Position numbers and translations under genes: made by a program | In this document: piece by piece, positions 8,433 to 19,766 of the stretch | Layout of the letters: each line of letters opens with the position of its first letter | Position numbering within the stretch: position 1 is the first letter of the stretch | The notes under the pieces: model-generated | What the model saw: only the letters and a program-made list of their open reading frames with translations | Database searches by the model: none | Told to the model about the DNA's origin: nothing | DNA from: Nocardioides rotundus | GTDB lineage: Bacteria; Actinomycetota; Actinomycetes; Propionibacteriales; Nocardioidaceae | NCBI RefSeq assembly: GCF_019931675.1 | Contig: NZ_CP082922.1 | Coordinates: 1,627,001-1,691,000, forward strand | Direction: 5' to 3' | Length of the DNA: 64,000 nucleotides

Positions 8433-8592
8433 GGTTGTGACACGCCGGGTCGTCGCGTTGACCAATCCCCGGTGGCGACCTACCGTGAAGTGTCTTCGTT
8501 GTAACTCCACCGCTGTGGTGCTCCCGCTCCACAGACTCCAGGTTTCCCACCCCCGGGAGTTACGGTCAACGGAGTAGGTCGACGGAGGATCA

Positions 8593-9198
8593 GTGGCAGT
8601 GAACGAGAACGGACAGCCCGCACAGGACGCGGCCGACGAGCGCGGCGCCCAGCTGGCGGACGAGCAGGGCCTGCTCTTCACCGACGAGCTCTCCCCGCTG
8701 CCGAGCGACACCGGCTACCGCGGCCCCACGGCCTGCAACGCCGCCGGCATCACCTACCGCCAGCTCGACTACTGGGCCCGCACCGGCCTGATCGAGCCGA
8801 GCGTCCGGGGCGCCAAGGGCTCGGGCTCGCAGCGGCTCTACTCCTTCCGCGACATCTTGATCCTCAAGGTGATCAAGCGGCTCCTGGACGCGGGCATCTC
8901 GCTGCAGCAGATCCGCTCCGCGGTCCAGTTCCTCCGCGAGCGCGGCACCGACGACCTCACCCGCGTCACCTTGATGAGCGACGGCGCCTCGGTCTATGAG
9001 TGCACCAGCAACGACGAGGTCATCGACCTGCTCCAGGGCGGCCAGGGGGTCTTCGGCATCGCCATCGGCGGCGTCTGGCGCGAGATCGAGGGCTCGCTCG
9101 CGGCGCTGCCCTCCGAGCGCACCCTGGCGGCGGAGGAAGCCGCCCCGAGCGCCGGCGACGAGCTGGCGCAGCGCCGCGCCGCCCGCCGTACTGGGTGA
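8593..9198 (+). CDS. MerR-family regulator, Rv1830/ResR type
   Basis: A 201-residue MerR-type regulator. The DNA-binding half is at about residues 45-115: ACNAAGITYRQLDYWARTGLIEPS, then GSGSQRLYSFRDILILKVIKRLLDAGI. It is followed by a short dimerisation helix (LQQIRSAVQFLRERG) and a small C-terminal domain with LMSDGASVYECTSNDEVIDLL. Alternative GTG starts lie at 8593 and 8599, both behind GGAGG. Position and sequence match Rv1830 (ResR/McdR), linked in mycobacteria to growth and division control. Its 186-base upstream region holds the 8416-8432 palindrome, suggesting self-control or control by the FtsR-type neighbour. Confidence 0.85.
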   Translation: MAVNENGQPAQDAADERGAQLADEQGLLFTDELSPLPSDTGYRGPTACNAAGITYRQLDYWARTGLIEPSVRGAKGSGSQRLYSFRDILILKVIKRLLDAGISLQQIRSAVQFLRERGTDDLTRVTLMSDGASVYECTSNDEVIDLLQGGQGVFGIAIGGVWREIEGSLAALPSERTLAAEEAAPSAGDELAQRRAARRTG

Positions 9199-9228
9199 GT
9201 GCTGGTAGATTCGACCCTGCCGACGATC

Positions 9229-9360
9229 CCGCGTGGGAGAGTCTCCGCACCACGGCCCGCCCGGCCCGGTGACGGAGTGCCGAAGGGGCAATTCCTCCCC
9301 GGAACCTCTCAGGCGCCAGGACCACGCGGACCAGGCAACTCTGGAGCGACGCCGTGACAG
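9229..9360 (+). ncRNA. Glycine riboswitch, single aptamer
   Basis: The leader of gcvP holds the hallmarks of a glycine aptamer in the right order. GGGAGAG (9235-9241) opens the aptamer. GTGCCGAAGGGGCAA (9277-9291) is the conserved P3 region. CTCTCAGGC (9306-9314), pairing with the first element, and CAACTCTGGAG (9336-9346) close it. Only one complete aptamer is seen; the following GACAGAGGGGGAGG resembles the linker or start of a second one, but no second core follows before gcvP. In known cases glycine binding turns the cleavage system on. The riboswitch controls gcvP alone here; gcvH lies upstream outside its reach. Confidence 0.9.
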
Positions 9361-9375
9361 AGGGGGAGGCGACCG

Positions 9376-9396
9376 ATGTCGAGTGACGACGACTAA
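9376..9396 (+). CDS. Six-codon leader ORF between the riboswitch and gcvP
   Basis: ATG-TCG-AGT-GAC-GAC-GAC-TAA (peptide MSSDDD) is preceded at six bases by a strong Shine-Dalgarno run (AGGGGGAGG, 9361-9369). Its stop codon overlaps the AAGGAG that serves gcvP. This geometry would couple ribosome arrival on the leader to opening or closing of the gcvP start. It may be chance, because such short ORFs are common. No conservation data are available here. Confidence 0.35.
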   Translation: MSSDDD

Positions 9397-9408
9397 GGAG
9401 CCCGCCCC

Positions 9409-12285
<2,877 letters not shown>

Positions 12286-12288
12286 CCC

Positions 12289-12318
12289 GCCCACTCCCCG
12301 GCCTCGCGGGGCGTGGGC
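12289..12318. terminator. Hairpin between converging gcvP and sbcC
   Basis: Arms 12289-12300 and 12307-12318 form a 12-bp stem with one mismatch (GCCCAC and CCCCG against CGGGG and GTGGGC) and a 6-base loop, starting four bases after the gcvP stop. There is no clear T-run, which is usual for actinomycete terminators. It can act in both directions between the two converging genes. Confidence 0.6.
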
Positions 12319-12352
12319 GCGGGCGTTGCCCAGGGTGCGGGTGGGCGCTGGG

Positions 12353-15300
12353 TCAGGCGTTGACCTGGGTCAGCGTCGAGCCGGAGGGGGACTTGCGCAC
12401 CAGCACCTTCGCGGGGATCCGGTCGCGCATCTCCGAGACGTGGCTGACCAGCCCGACGACCCGGCCGCCCGAGCGCAGCCCGTCGAGGGTCTCCATCACG
12501 TCCTCCAGGGTCTCGGGGTCGAGTGACCCGAAGCCCTCGTCGACGAACAGCGTGTCCAGCTGGGCCCCGCCCGCCTCGTGGGTGACCACGTCGGCCAGCC
12601 CCAGCGCCAGGGCCAGGGAGACGATGAAGGTCTCGCCGCCGGAGAGCGTCGCGGGGTCGCGGGTCGTGCCGGACCAGGCGTCGCGCACCCGCAGCCCCAG
12701 GCCGCCACGGCGGTCGCCGGCGCCGCGGGCGCTGGTGTGCTCCAACAGGTAGCGCTCGTCGCTCATCCGGGAGAGCCGCTCGTTGGCCGCCGCCACCACC
12801 TGCGCCAGCCGGAACGCCAGGACGTACGCCGAGAGGCGCATCTGCAGCCGGTTGTCCACGGACTTGCCCTCGGCGAAGGCCGCCAGGTGGGCGGTGAGTG
12901 CGTACTGCTCCCGCACCGGCGCCCACCGGTCGAGCTCCTGCTCCAGGCGGGTGGCGAGCTCTGTCATCCGGTCCCTGCGGCGCCGGGCGGTCTCGTCGGC
13001 GTGCACCGCGGCGGCGAGCCGGGCCTCGGCCTGCTGGTCGTCGGCCGCGAGGGCGTCCAGGTCGGGCTCGGCGGCACGGCTGGCCGCCAGCAGCTCCTCG
13101 TCGGCGAGCACGGCCGCCGTGGCGGCCCGCCGGTCGTCGTACTCCCGGAGGGCGGCCTCCAGGCGCTCACCCTCGTCGGGGCCGAGCACGGCCGAGCGCG
13201 CGATGTCCACGTCGGGGAAGCCGGCGGCCCGGGCGGCCGCCTCGGTGCGCTCGCTGGCATCGAGCAGGCTCTGCGCCGCGTGCTGAGCCTCGGCGTGCGC
13301 CTCCGCGGCCCGTTCGGCCGCGGCAGCGACCCCCTCGACCTGCTCGAGGAGCGCCGGGAGGCCGAGGTCGGAGTCGCCGCGCAGCCCGGCCAGCTCGGCG
13401 TCGATCTCCGCCAGCCGTTGCTCGCGGCCGGCGAGGGTGGCCTCCAGTGCCTCGACCCGGCGGGCCGCCTGCTCGAGCCGCTCCTGGTCGGCGCGCAGCT
13501 CCTCCTCGAGCCCCGCGAGCCGCTGACGGGCCGGGTCGAGGCCGTCGGCCAGCGCCCGCGTCTGGCGCTCCTCGACGGTGGCCGCCTCGAGCGCAGAGGT
13601 GAGCGAGTCCAGATCCGGGGAGACTGCGTCGTTCGTCCCTGCCTGCTCGCGAGCGACCGCCAGCGCCTGAGCGAGCCCGCGCTCCCGGTCCGCCGCCGAC
13701 TCCCGGGCGACCTCGGCGTCGTCGACCAGGCGGCGAGCCTCCCGCTCGGCCGCCACGTCGGGAGCGTCGGGGCCCGGCACAGCGGGGGCGGGATGGTGGG
13801 AGGAGCCGCAGACCGGGCACTCCGCGCCCGCGGCGAGCCGTCCCGCGATCTCCGCGGCCATCCCGGCGAGCCGTTCCTCGCGCAGGTCCAGCCAGCGCTG
13901 GGTGCGGTCGTGGAGCGTCTGGACCGCGGCGACCCGCTCGGCGGTCGCGTCCTCCAGGTCGGGGAGCAGGGAGACGACCCGTCGGGCAGCCTTCAGCCGG
14001 GTCGTCGCGGTGGAGGTCGCCTCGGACAGCGCCGGAAGACGGGCGTCGGCGGCCGCGGCGGCCTCGACGCGGGTGCGGGCCTGCGAGATCCGCTCCGGCA
14101 GGGAGGTACGGCGATCCCGGAGCCGGGCGACCGACTCCTCCAACCCCGCGCGCTCGTCCCGGTCCCGCTCCTGCTCCCGGACCAGCCGGGCGCGGCGCTC
14201 CTCCTGGGGCAGAGCGGTGCGGATCCGGGCGGCGAGTCGGCCCGCCTCCCGCCGGCCGTGGGCCACGAGCTCGGCAGCGGACTCCTCCGGCGCCGCGTCG
14301 CCCCAGCACCGGGCGCGGGCATCGTCGAGGGAGGCACCCAGCGCGGGCACGCCGGCGGCGGACTCCAGTGCCTGCCGTCGCTGCGTCCGCGCCCGCGCGG
14401 AGGCCCGCTCGGCCCGGGACCGGGCGGCCTCCTCCGCGGTGATGAGGGCTGCCACCGGCGCGGCACGCCGACCCGCGTCGAGCCGGTCGCGACGTGCGTG
14501 CTGGTCCGGCTCGAGGGCGTCGAGACGGGCGGCCTCCTCCTGCGCCCCGGCGCGGCGCCGGCGACGCTCGGCGAGCTCCTGGCCGGCGCGCAGCCGACCG
14601 GCCGCCGCGGTGGCCGCCGCGGCGGCCTCCTCACGGGCGGCCCCGGCCACGGCCGTCGCCTCCTGACAGGCGATCCGCTGCTCCTCCAGCCAGGCGGGCA
14701 GGGTGGGCTCGGCGCCGTCGTCGGGCCCGGACTCCGCCCACGTCGCGGGCAGCGCGACGTCGAGCACCTCCGCGGAGCGGGCCAGCAGCCCGGCGACCTG
14801 CTGGGCATGCTGTTGGGAGCTGCGCCCGAGCTCGCGGCGCCGGTCGGCCAGCCAGAGCTCCACGTCGCGGAACCGGGCGGTGCGGAAGAGCCGCTCGAGC
14901 AGCTTCTGTCGGGAGTCGGCGCCGGCCCGCAAGAAGGCCTGGAAGTCGCCCTGGGGCAGCAGCGCCACCTGGGTGAACTGGGTCAGCGTCATCCCGAGCA
15001 GCTCGGTGACCAGGTGGCCCACCTCGTCGATCCGGGTGGAGACCGGCTCCCAGGAGCGACCCTTGCGCTCGGTCAGCGTCACCCGGGTCTGCTCGGGCGT
15101 GGTGCCCTCGCCGCGCTTCTTCGGGCGCTGCCAGGCGGGGGAGCGGACGATCCGGAAGCGCCGCCCGGCCAGGGTGCAGTCCAGTCGCACGCTCGGTGCC
15201 GTGGTGGCCTCGGCGTGGTCGCTGCGGAGCTGGCGCGCGCCGGAACGGTCGCCGGGGACGTCGCCGTACAGCGCGAAGCAGACGGCGTCCAGGACACTGG

Positions 15301-15424
15301 TCTTGCCGGACCCTGTGGGGCCGGTGAGCAGGAACAGCCCGGCCTCGGACAGCTCGTCGAAGTCCACCCGCACGGTGCCGGCGAACGGCCCGAACGCGGT
15401 GGCCTCGAGCAGATGCAGCCTCAT
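12353..15424 (-). CDS. sbcC: Exonuclease subunit SbcC (Rad50-like ATPase)
   Basis: A 1023-residue SMC-type ATPase of the SbcCD nuclease, which trims hairpins and blocked double-strand ends. Order of parts: Walker A GPTGSGKTSVLDAV near residue 35; two long Ala/Arg/Glu-rich coiled-coil arms; the zinc hook CPVCGSSHHP in the middle; the ABC signature LSGGETFIVSLALALG; and Walker B LDTLFVDEGFGSLD near the C-terminus. ATG start overlaps the sbcD stop by four bases (ATGA), so the two are translationally coupled. The very long antisense frame over this gene is a composition artefact. Confidence 0.95.
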   Translation of the reverse strand: MRLHLLEATAFGPFAGTVRVDFDELSEAGLFLLTGPTGSGKTSVLDAVCFALYGDVPGDRSGARQLRSDHAEATTAPSVRLDCTLAGRRFRIVRSPAWQRPKKRGEGTTPEQTRVTLTERKGRSWEPVSTRIDEVGHLVTELLGMTLTQFTQVALLPQGDFQAFLRAGADSRQKLLERLFRTARFRDVELWLADRRRELGRSSQQHAQQVAGLLARSAEVLDVALPATWAESGPDDGAEPTLPAWLEEQRIACQEATAVAGAAREEAAAAATAAAGRLRAGQELAERRRRRAGAQEEAARLDALEPDQHARRDRLDAGRRAAPVAALITAEEAARSRAERASARARTQRRQALESAAGVPALGASLDDARARCWGDAAPEESAAELVAHGRREAGRLAARIRTALPQEERRARLVREQERDRDERAGLEESVARLRDRRTSLPERISQARTRVEAAAAADARLPALSEATSTATTRLKAARRVVSLLPDLEDATAERVAAVQTLHDRTQRWLDLREERLAGMAAEIAGRLAAGAECPVCGSSHHPAPAVPGPDAPDVAAEREARRLVDDAEVARESAADRERGLAQALAVAREQAGTNDAVSPDLDSLTSALEAATVEERQTRALADGLDPARQRLAGLEEELRADQERLEQAARRVEALEATLAGREQRLAEIDAELAGLRGDSDLGLPALLEQVEGVAAAAERAAEAHAEAQHAAQSLLDASERTEAAARAAGFPDVDIARSAVLGPDEGERLEAALREYDDRRAATAAVLADEELLAASRAAEPDLDALAADDQQAEARLAAAVHADETARRRRDRMTELATRLEQELDRWAPVREQYALTAHLAAFAEGKSVDNRLQMRLSAYVLAFRLAQVVAAANERLSRMSDERYLLEHTSARGAGDRRGGLGLRVRDAWSGTTRDPATLSGGETFIVSLALALGLADVVTHEAGGAQLDTLFVDEGFGSLDPETLEDVMETLDGLRSGGRVVGLVSHVSEMRDRIPAKVLVRKSPSGSTLTQVNA

Positions 15425-16596
15425 CCGCCGCCACCGCCCGCATGGTCGAGCTCCCGGTCGTGGCAGCACGCGTCGACGGCCTGCTGCAGGAGAGCGGCCT
15501 CGGCCTCGCCGGCCTCGGCGCCGCGCAGCTCGCGCACGAAGTCGAGGGTCACCTGGTGGTCGCTCCGGCCCTCGGTGCGGGCCCGGGGGACCTCGGCCAT
15601 CGGCTCCCCGACGGGTGCGAAGACCAGCGAGAGCGCGTGCGGGAAGCGCCGGCGCAGCCGCTCCATCGCCTGGACCGGCCGGACCGGGTCGGTCAGCACC
15701 GCCTGGACGAAGGCGTCCTCGTCGGCGGCGAGCGCCGGGTCGGCGAGCAGGTCCTCCAGCTCGCCCTCCAACCGGGCCAGCCGCCGCGGCACCGGCGCCG
15801 GGACGAACTCGGCGTCCACCGAGCCGTCGGCGGCCAGGTCCACCAGCCAGGAGCCCTTGGTCTGGTCCCGCTCGGAGAAGGAGTAGGCCAGCGGGGAGCC
15901 GCTGTAGCGCACCCGGTCGGTCAGCGTGTGCCGCCCGTGCAGATGCCCGAGAGCGACGTAGTCGGCGCCGTCGAAGACCGAGGTGGGCACCAGGCTGACT
16001 CCGCCGACGCTGATGTCCCGCTCGGAGTCCGACACCTGCACGCGCGCCTCGACGTCGGCCACGAAGGCGTGCGCCATCACCACCGACCGGGTCCGGCGCC
16101 GCCCCGCCAGGTCCTTGCGCACCCGGCCCATCGCCTCGCCCAGCGCCATCTCGTGGGAGCGGTGCAGCAGCCCCCACGGCTCGCGCACGCTCTCGGGGTC
16201 GAGGTAGGGCAGCGGGTGCACCGCGACCGGGCCGTACCGGTCCTCCAGGAGCACCGGCTCGCCGACCCGCTCCAGCCCGGTGCGGACGAAGACGCCCGCG
16301 GCGTCCATCACCCGCGAGCCGAAGCCGAGCCGTTGGGCCGAGTCGTGGTTGCCGCTGCTGACCACCACCGAGGCCCGCGAGGCGCACAGCCGCGCCAGCG
16401 CCTCGTCGAAGAGCCGCACCGCGTCGACCGGGGGCAGGGCGCGGTCGTAGACGTCGCCGGAGAGCAGCACCACGTCGACGTCCTCGGCCTCGACCACGGC
16501 CAGCAGGTGGTCGACGTACGCCGCCTGGTGGTCGAGCATCCCGACGCGGTGGAAGGACCGCCCCAGGTGCCAGTCGGAGGTGTGGAGGATGCGCAC
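15421..16596 (-). CDS. sbcD: Exonuclease subunit SbcD (Mre11-like)
   Basis: A 391-residue metallophosphoesterase nuclease subunit. The phosphoesterase motifs are complete: HTSDWHLG at residues 5-12, LLSGDVYDRA, SSGNHDSAQRLG, MAHAFVAD, and GHLHGRH. The C-terminal part carries the capping/SbcC-binding region. The ATG at 16596 begins the protein directly with MRILHTSDWHLG, the normal SbcD start. It forms a two-gene operon with sbcC. The promoter must lie in the 75-base gap to the divergent DksA-like gene. Confidence 0.95.
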   Translation of the reverse strand: MRILHTSDWHLGRSFHRVGMLDHQAAYVDHLLAVVEAEDVDVVLLSGDVYDRALPPVDAVRLFDEALARLCASRASVVVSSGNHDSAQRLGFGSRVMDAAGVFVRTGLERVGEPVLLEDRYGPVAVHPLPYLDPESVREPWGLLHRSHEMALGEAMGRVRKDLAGRRRTRSVVMAHAFVADVEARVQVSDSERDISVGGVSLVPTSVFDGADYVALGHLHGRHTLTDRVRYSGSPLAYSFSERDQTKGSWLVDLAADGSVDAEFVPAPVPRRLARLEGELEDLLADPALAADEDAFVQAVLTDPVRPVQAMERLRRRFPHALSLVFAPVGEPMAEVPRARTEGRSDHQVTLDFVRELRGAEAGEAEAALLQQAVDACCHDRELDHAGGGGG

Positions 16597-16671
16597 ACCT
16601 AGAACCTAGGAGCCGCCACCGACACTCCCGCGCAGCCCACGCCGTACACGCCCCCGTGGCAGGCTGGAGGG

Positions 16672-17025
16672 ATGTCGGAGACCCAGGATCGCGAACAGGT
16701 GCGGGCGGCACTGGACGCCAAGGAGGAGCAGCTCGAGCAGGAGATCGCCGAGCTCACCGCGCCCCACCAGAACATGGGCAACATCTCCTTCGGCAAGCGG
16801 GTCGGCGACGGCACCTCGATGGCCGTCGAGCGGCTCAGCGCCGTGCACGCGCACGACCGGCTGACCGCGATGCTGGAGGAGGTACGGCGCGCCCGGGCGG
16901 CGCTGGACGACGGCACCTGGGGCACCTGCGTCGTGTGCGGCAATCCAATCGCCGAGGCCCGGCTCGAGGCCCGACCCTGGGCCACCCGATGCGTTGGCTG
17001 CGCCGCCTCGGCCGGCCCGCGCTGA
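16672..17025 (+). CDS. TraR/DksA-type zinc-finger protein
   Basis: A 117-residue protein with an N-terminal acidic coiled-coil segment (residues 5-80, with EEQLEQEIAEL) and a C-terminal C4 zinc finger: CVVCGNPIAEARLEA, then CVGC. This is the DksA/TraR layout, whose members reach into the secondary channel of RNA polymerase. The usual Asp-Ala pair at the coiled-coil tip is not evident, so it may be a general zinc-finger relative rather than a true ppGpp cofactor. It is divergent from sbcD. ATG start, with a GGAGGG site just upstream. Confidence 0.75.
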   Translation: MSETQDREQVRAALDAKEEQLEQEIAELTAPHQNMGNISFGKRVGDGTSMAVERLSAVHAHDRLTAMLEEVRRARAALDDGTWGTCVVCGNPIAEARLEARPWATRCVGCAASAGPR

Positions 17026-17176
17026 CCCCTCGCCGGCCGGCTCTCCGGTGTCGGACATCACGTCCGCCACGATGCCGGAGACCCTTGATCACGACCCTAG
17101 AATGTAAGAGTCAATAACGACGAGCATTCATTACGTCACGATCGGCGACGAGGCCGGTCGAGAGGGTTGGTAGATC

Positions 17177-17320
17177 ATGGACACGCAGCTTCACCAGGCC
17201 ATCGACTTCATGGGGCACCGCGCCCTGTCGGAGCATGACCTGACGATCCGGCAGACCGAGGTGGAGGCCCGACGCGGCCGTCGGCTGTCCCTGCGTGCCC
17301 TCGCCGCCCACCGGCGCTGA
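17177..17320 (+). CDS. Small 47-residue protein
   Basis: A short frame from ATG 17177 to TGA 17318-17320, giving a basic 47-residue protein (MDTQLHQAIDFMGHRALSEH at the start, Arg-rich end). GAGAGGG lies about ten bases upstream. The preceding 75 bases are unusually AT-rich for this genome (17085-17160, with TAGAATGTAAGAGTCAATAA), which looks like a strong promoter region. Codon usage fits the neighbours. I do not recognise the family. The heptad-like first half could be helical. Its own promoter and lack of overlap with neighbours argue for a single-gene unit. Confidence 0.55.
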   Translation: MDTQLHQAIDFMGHRALSEHDLTIRQTEVEARRGRRLSLRALAAHRR

Positions 17321-17403
17321 CCCCGCCCGGTCGAGCCTGCCCGGTCGAGCCTGCCTCGCGAGACCGCGCCTGCCCGCGACGACCCGCGTGGCAGGCTGGC
17401 GTC

Positions 17404-17865
17404 ATGACTGAGCAGGCAGCTGAGACCAATCCCGCCCTGGGCCACCGGCAGGTGGACCTGACCCGCATCGGGGAGGGGCGCTACAAGGCGACGAACGCCC
17501 GCGGCGGAGTCCTCCCGATCGGGTCCGGGGGCGACCCCGACTTCAGCCCGGTCGAGCTGCTGCTCGCCGGCCTGGCCGGCTGCAGCGCCATCGACGTCGA
17601 CCTGATCACCGGCAAGCGTGCCGAGGCGGTCACCTTCGACGTCCGTGCCGAGGGGGTGAAGGTCCGCGACGAGCAGGGCAACCACCTGACCGACCTCAAG
17701 GTCACCTTCGACATCCGCTTCCCCGAGGGGGAGGAGGGGGACGCGGCTCGCGCCGTCGTGCCGCGCTCGTTGGAGCAGACCCGCGACCGGCTCTGCAGCG
17801 TCGGCCGGACGGTCGCGCTGCCCTCCCCGGTGGACTACGACCAGGGCGACCTCAGCCGACCGTGA
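17404..17865 (+). CDS. OsmC family peroxiredoxin-like protein
   Basis: A 153-residue OsmC/Ohr-fold protein. The two redox-active cysteines of the family are present in their usual surroundings: LAGLAGCSAIDVDLI (about Cys59) and DRLCSVGRTV (about Cys128). The short N-terminus is typical of the YhfA-like branch. Members reduce organic peroxides through a Cys-Cys pair. The start ATG lies behind a weak ribosome-binding site. The gene converges on the PPIase gene and their 3' ends overlap by 14 bases. Confidence 0.85.
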   Translation: MTEQAAETNPALGHRQVDLTRIGEGRYKATNARGGVLPIGSGGDPDFSPVELLLAGLAGCSAIDVDLITGKRAEAVTFDVRAEGVKVRDEQGNHLTDLKVTFDIRFPEGEEGDAARAVVPRSLEQTRDRLCSVGRTVALPSPVDYDQGDLSRP

Positions 17866-18565
17866 CCCCGGAGATCTCCACCGGCGTCTTGGGGGCGCCG
17901 TCGGGCTGACCGGTCTCGGTGCCCTTCTTCGCGAGCTTCTGCACGGTCGTCAGCGACTTCTTGTCCAGCTGTCCGAAGACGTTGTAGAGCGGCTGCAGCC
18001 CGGCACTGGAGTCCTGGTAGACGATGAAGAACTGCGAGCCGTTGGTGTTCGGGCCGGCGTTGGCCATCGCGAGGGTGCCGGCGCCGTACTTCTCCGAGCC
18101 CGACAGCTCGTCCTCGAAGCTGTAGCCGGGGCCGCCCATCCCGCTGCCGGTGGGATCGCCGCACTGGAGCACGAAGATCCCGCTGGTGGTGAGCCGGTGG
18201 CAGGAGGTGCCGTCGAAGTAGCCCTGCTCGGCGAGCGAGACGAAGGAGTTCACCGTGCACGGAGTCCCGCCGGCGTCCAGGGTGGCCTTCAGCGTTCCCG
18301 CGCTGGTCTCGATGGACACGGGGACGGTGCCGTTCACGGTCGGGTCGGCGGGAGGGGGCGAGACCTCCTTGGCCGGCGACTGGCCGTCGGAGGCGTACTG
18401 GCAGGCGCCCCCCGACGTCGACGACGACGCTGACTCCGAGGCGGCCGAGCTCTCGCTCGACGACCCACCCGAGCCGGGGTCCTCCGCCGCATCGGGGCTC
18501 TCACTGCCACAGGCGGTGAGCAGCAGGGCGCTGGCGGACAGGACGGCGAGGAGTCGTCGAGACAT
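17852..18565 (-). CDS. Lipoprotein peptidyl-prolyl cis-trans isomerase (cyclophilin type)
   Basis: A 237-residue secreted cyclophilin. The ATG at 18565 gives a classic lipoprotein signal (MSRRLLAVLSASALLLTACG, lipobox LTAC with Cys20). A Ser/Glu/Gly-rich linker follows (about 25-65), then the cyclophilin domain with NSFVSLAEQGYFDGTSCHRL, GTLAMANAGPNTNGSQFFI and NVFGQL. An upstream ATG would put 13 extra residues before the signal and is rejected. It probably folds proteins at the outer face of the membrane. It is followed on the other strand by the convergent osmC-like gene. Confidence 0.9.
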   Translation of the reverse strand: MSRRLLAVLSASALLLTACGSESPDAAEDPGSGGSSSESSAASESASSSTSGGACQYASDGQSPAKEVSPPPADPTVNGTVPVSIETSAGTLKATLDAGGTPCTVNSFVSLAEQGYFDGTSCHRLTTSGIFVLQCGDPTGSGMGGPGYSFEDELSGSEKYGAGTLAMANAGPNTNGSQFFIVYQDSSAGLQPLYNVFGQLDKKSLTTVQKLAKKGTETGQPDGAPKTPVEISGVTVG

Positions 18566-18578
18566 GGGTCGAGCGTAG

Positions 18579-19667
18579 TCAGGAGTTGTGCCCGCGAGCG
18601 GCAACGGGCCACTCGCGCACGTCGCCGGCGTGGTCGACGTACAACGTGTCCACCAGGTTCACCGCATTGCACGCGTGGTTGGGGACGATGTCGATGACCG
18701 TGCCCGGCGGTGGGGGAGTGCCGGCCCAGTCGATCACCGCGTGGTGCTCGGACAGCATCACGATGCGCGCCTCCTCCCGCTCGGGGACCCGGCCGAAGCC
18801 GGAGGAGTACGGCGCCCGGTCGGCGCCGAGGATCTTGCTGCCGGCGTCGACCACCGCCCGGCCGCCCGCGTTGCTCACCACCGTGGTGCGGCAGGTGAGA
18901 GCCAGCTCCTCGGGCCCCATCGTGCCGAGCTCCCACTGCTGGGCGTCGCCCACGGCGTAGACGCCCGGACGCAGCTCGGTCAGCGGGCCGGGATCGTCCA
19001 GGCTGGCCTCCAGACTCGGGGTGGAGCCGCCGCTGACCACCCGCGGCTCGATGCCCGCGGCGCGCAGCGAGTCCGCGGCGACGGCCAGCGCCCGGCGCTC
19101 GTCCTCGGCGGCCGTGCGCAGGGCGTCGGGGGAGTAGGAGTGGCCGGGGAAGGTGAAGGCGCCGCGCACGTCCACCCCTGCGCGGTGGGCGGCGGCGGCG
19201 ATCTCGCCGGCATCCTCGGGCGGGCACCCGGTGCGATGGTGGCCGCTGTCGACCTCCACCAGCACCTCGAGCGGGGTGTGCCCGAGGAACCTGCCGAGCG
19301 CGGCGGCCCCGGGGACCGAGTCGGTTCCGACGATCACCCGGGCCCGGGTCATCAGGTCGCGCAGCCGGTCCGCGGCGCGCCGGTCCACCCAGAGCGGGTA
19401 GGCGATGAGGATGTCGTCGACCCGGTGCCGGGCGAAGACCTCGGCCTCGCCGATGGTGGCCACCGTGACCCCGACGGCACCGGCCTGAAGCTGCAGCCAG
19501 GCCAGCTCGGGACTCTTGTGGGTCTTCGCGTGCGGCCGGAGCGACACCCCCGAGGCCGCCGCACGCTCCGCGGCGCGGCCCAGGTTGCGACGTACGCGGG
19601 CCACATCGACAGCGAGGTACGGCGTGGTCGCGGGCACACCGGCAGGGTAGTGCGCCGACTCGACCAT
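18579..19667 (-). CDS. PLP-dependent D-serine dehydratase / D-threonine aldolase family enzyme
   Basis: A 362-residue fold-type III PLP enzyme. The PLP lysine lies in RPHAKTHKS near the N-terminus, as in alanine-racemase-like proteins. The C-terminal motif PNHACNAVNL supplies the His and Cys that bind the catalytic metal in eukaryotic-type D-serine dehydratase and D-threonine aldolase. Substrates are therefore probably D-beta-hydroxy amino acids such as D-threonine or D-serine. Start is uncertain; ATG 19667 (MVESAHYPAG) is chosen because the longer form adds a poorly conserved-looking tail. It is divergent from the 5'-nucleotidase gene. Confidence 0.8.
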   Translation of the reverse strand: MVESAHYPAGVPATTPYLAVDVARVRRNLGRAAERAAASGVSLRPHAKTHKSPELAWLQLQAGAVGVTVATIGEAEVFARHRVDDILIAYPLWVDRRAADRLRDLMTRARVIVGTDSVPGAAALGRFLGHTPLEVLVEVDSGHHRTGCPPEDAGEIAAAAHRAGVDVRGAFTFPGHSYSPDALRTAAEDERRALAVAADSLRAAGIEPRVVSGGSTPSLEASLDDPGPLTELRPGVYAVGDAQQWELGTMGPEELALTCRTTVVSNAGGRAVVDAGSKILGADRAPYSSGFGRVPEREEARIVMLSEHHAVIDWAGTPPPPGTVIDIVPNHACNAVNLVDTLYVDHAGDVREWPVAARGHNS

Positions 19668-19766
19668 CGGCAGTCGCGGGGAGTTCACCAATTCGGTGCT
19701 ACCGCGGACGCGTCGGGCTACGTACAGTGAGCCGGTCATGCTCACATCTCACGGAAACGGCATCCG

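Noticed and set aside
12578..15886. 1102-codon plus-strand frame opposite sbcC and sbcD
   Set aside because: It lies antisense to two genes with complete motif sets. Long antisense frames are expected at this GC content because stop codons are rare. The translation is low-complexity (Gly/Arg/Val/Leu).
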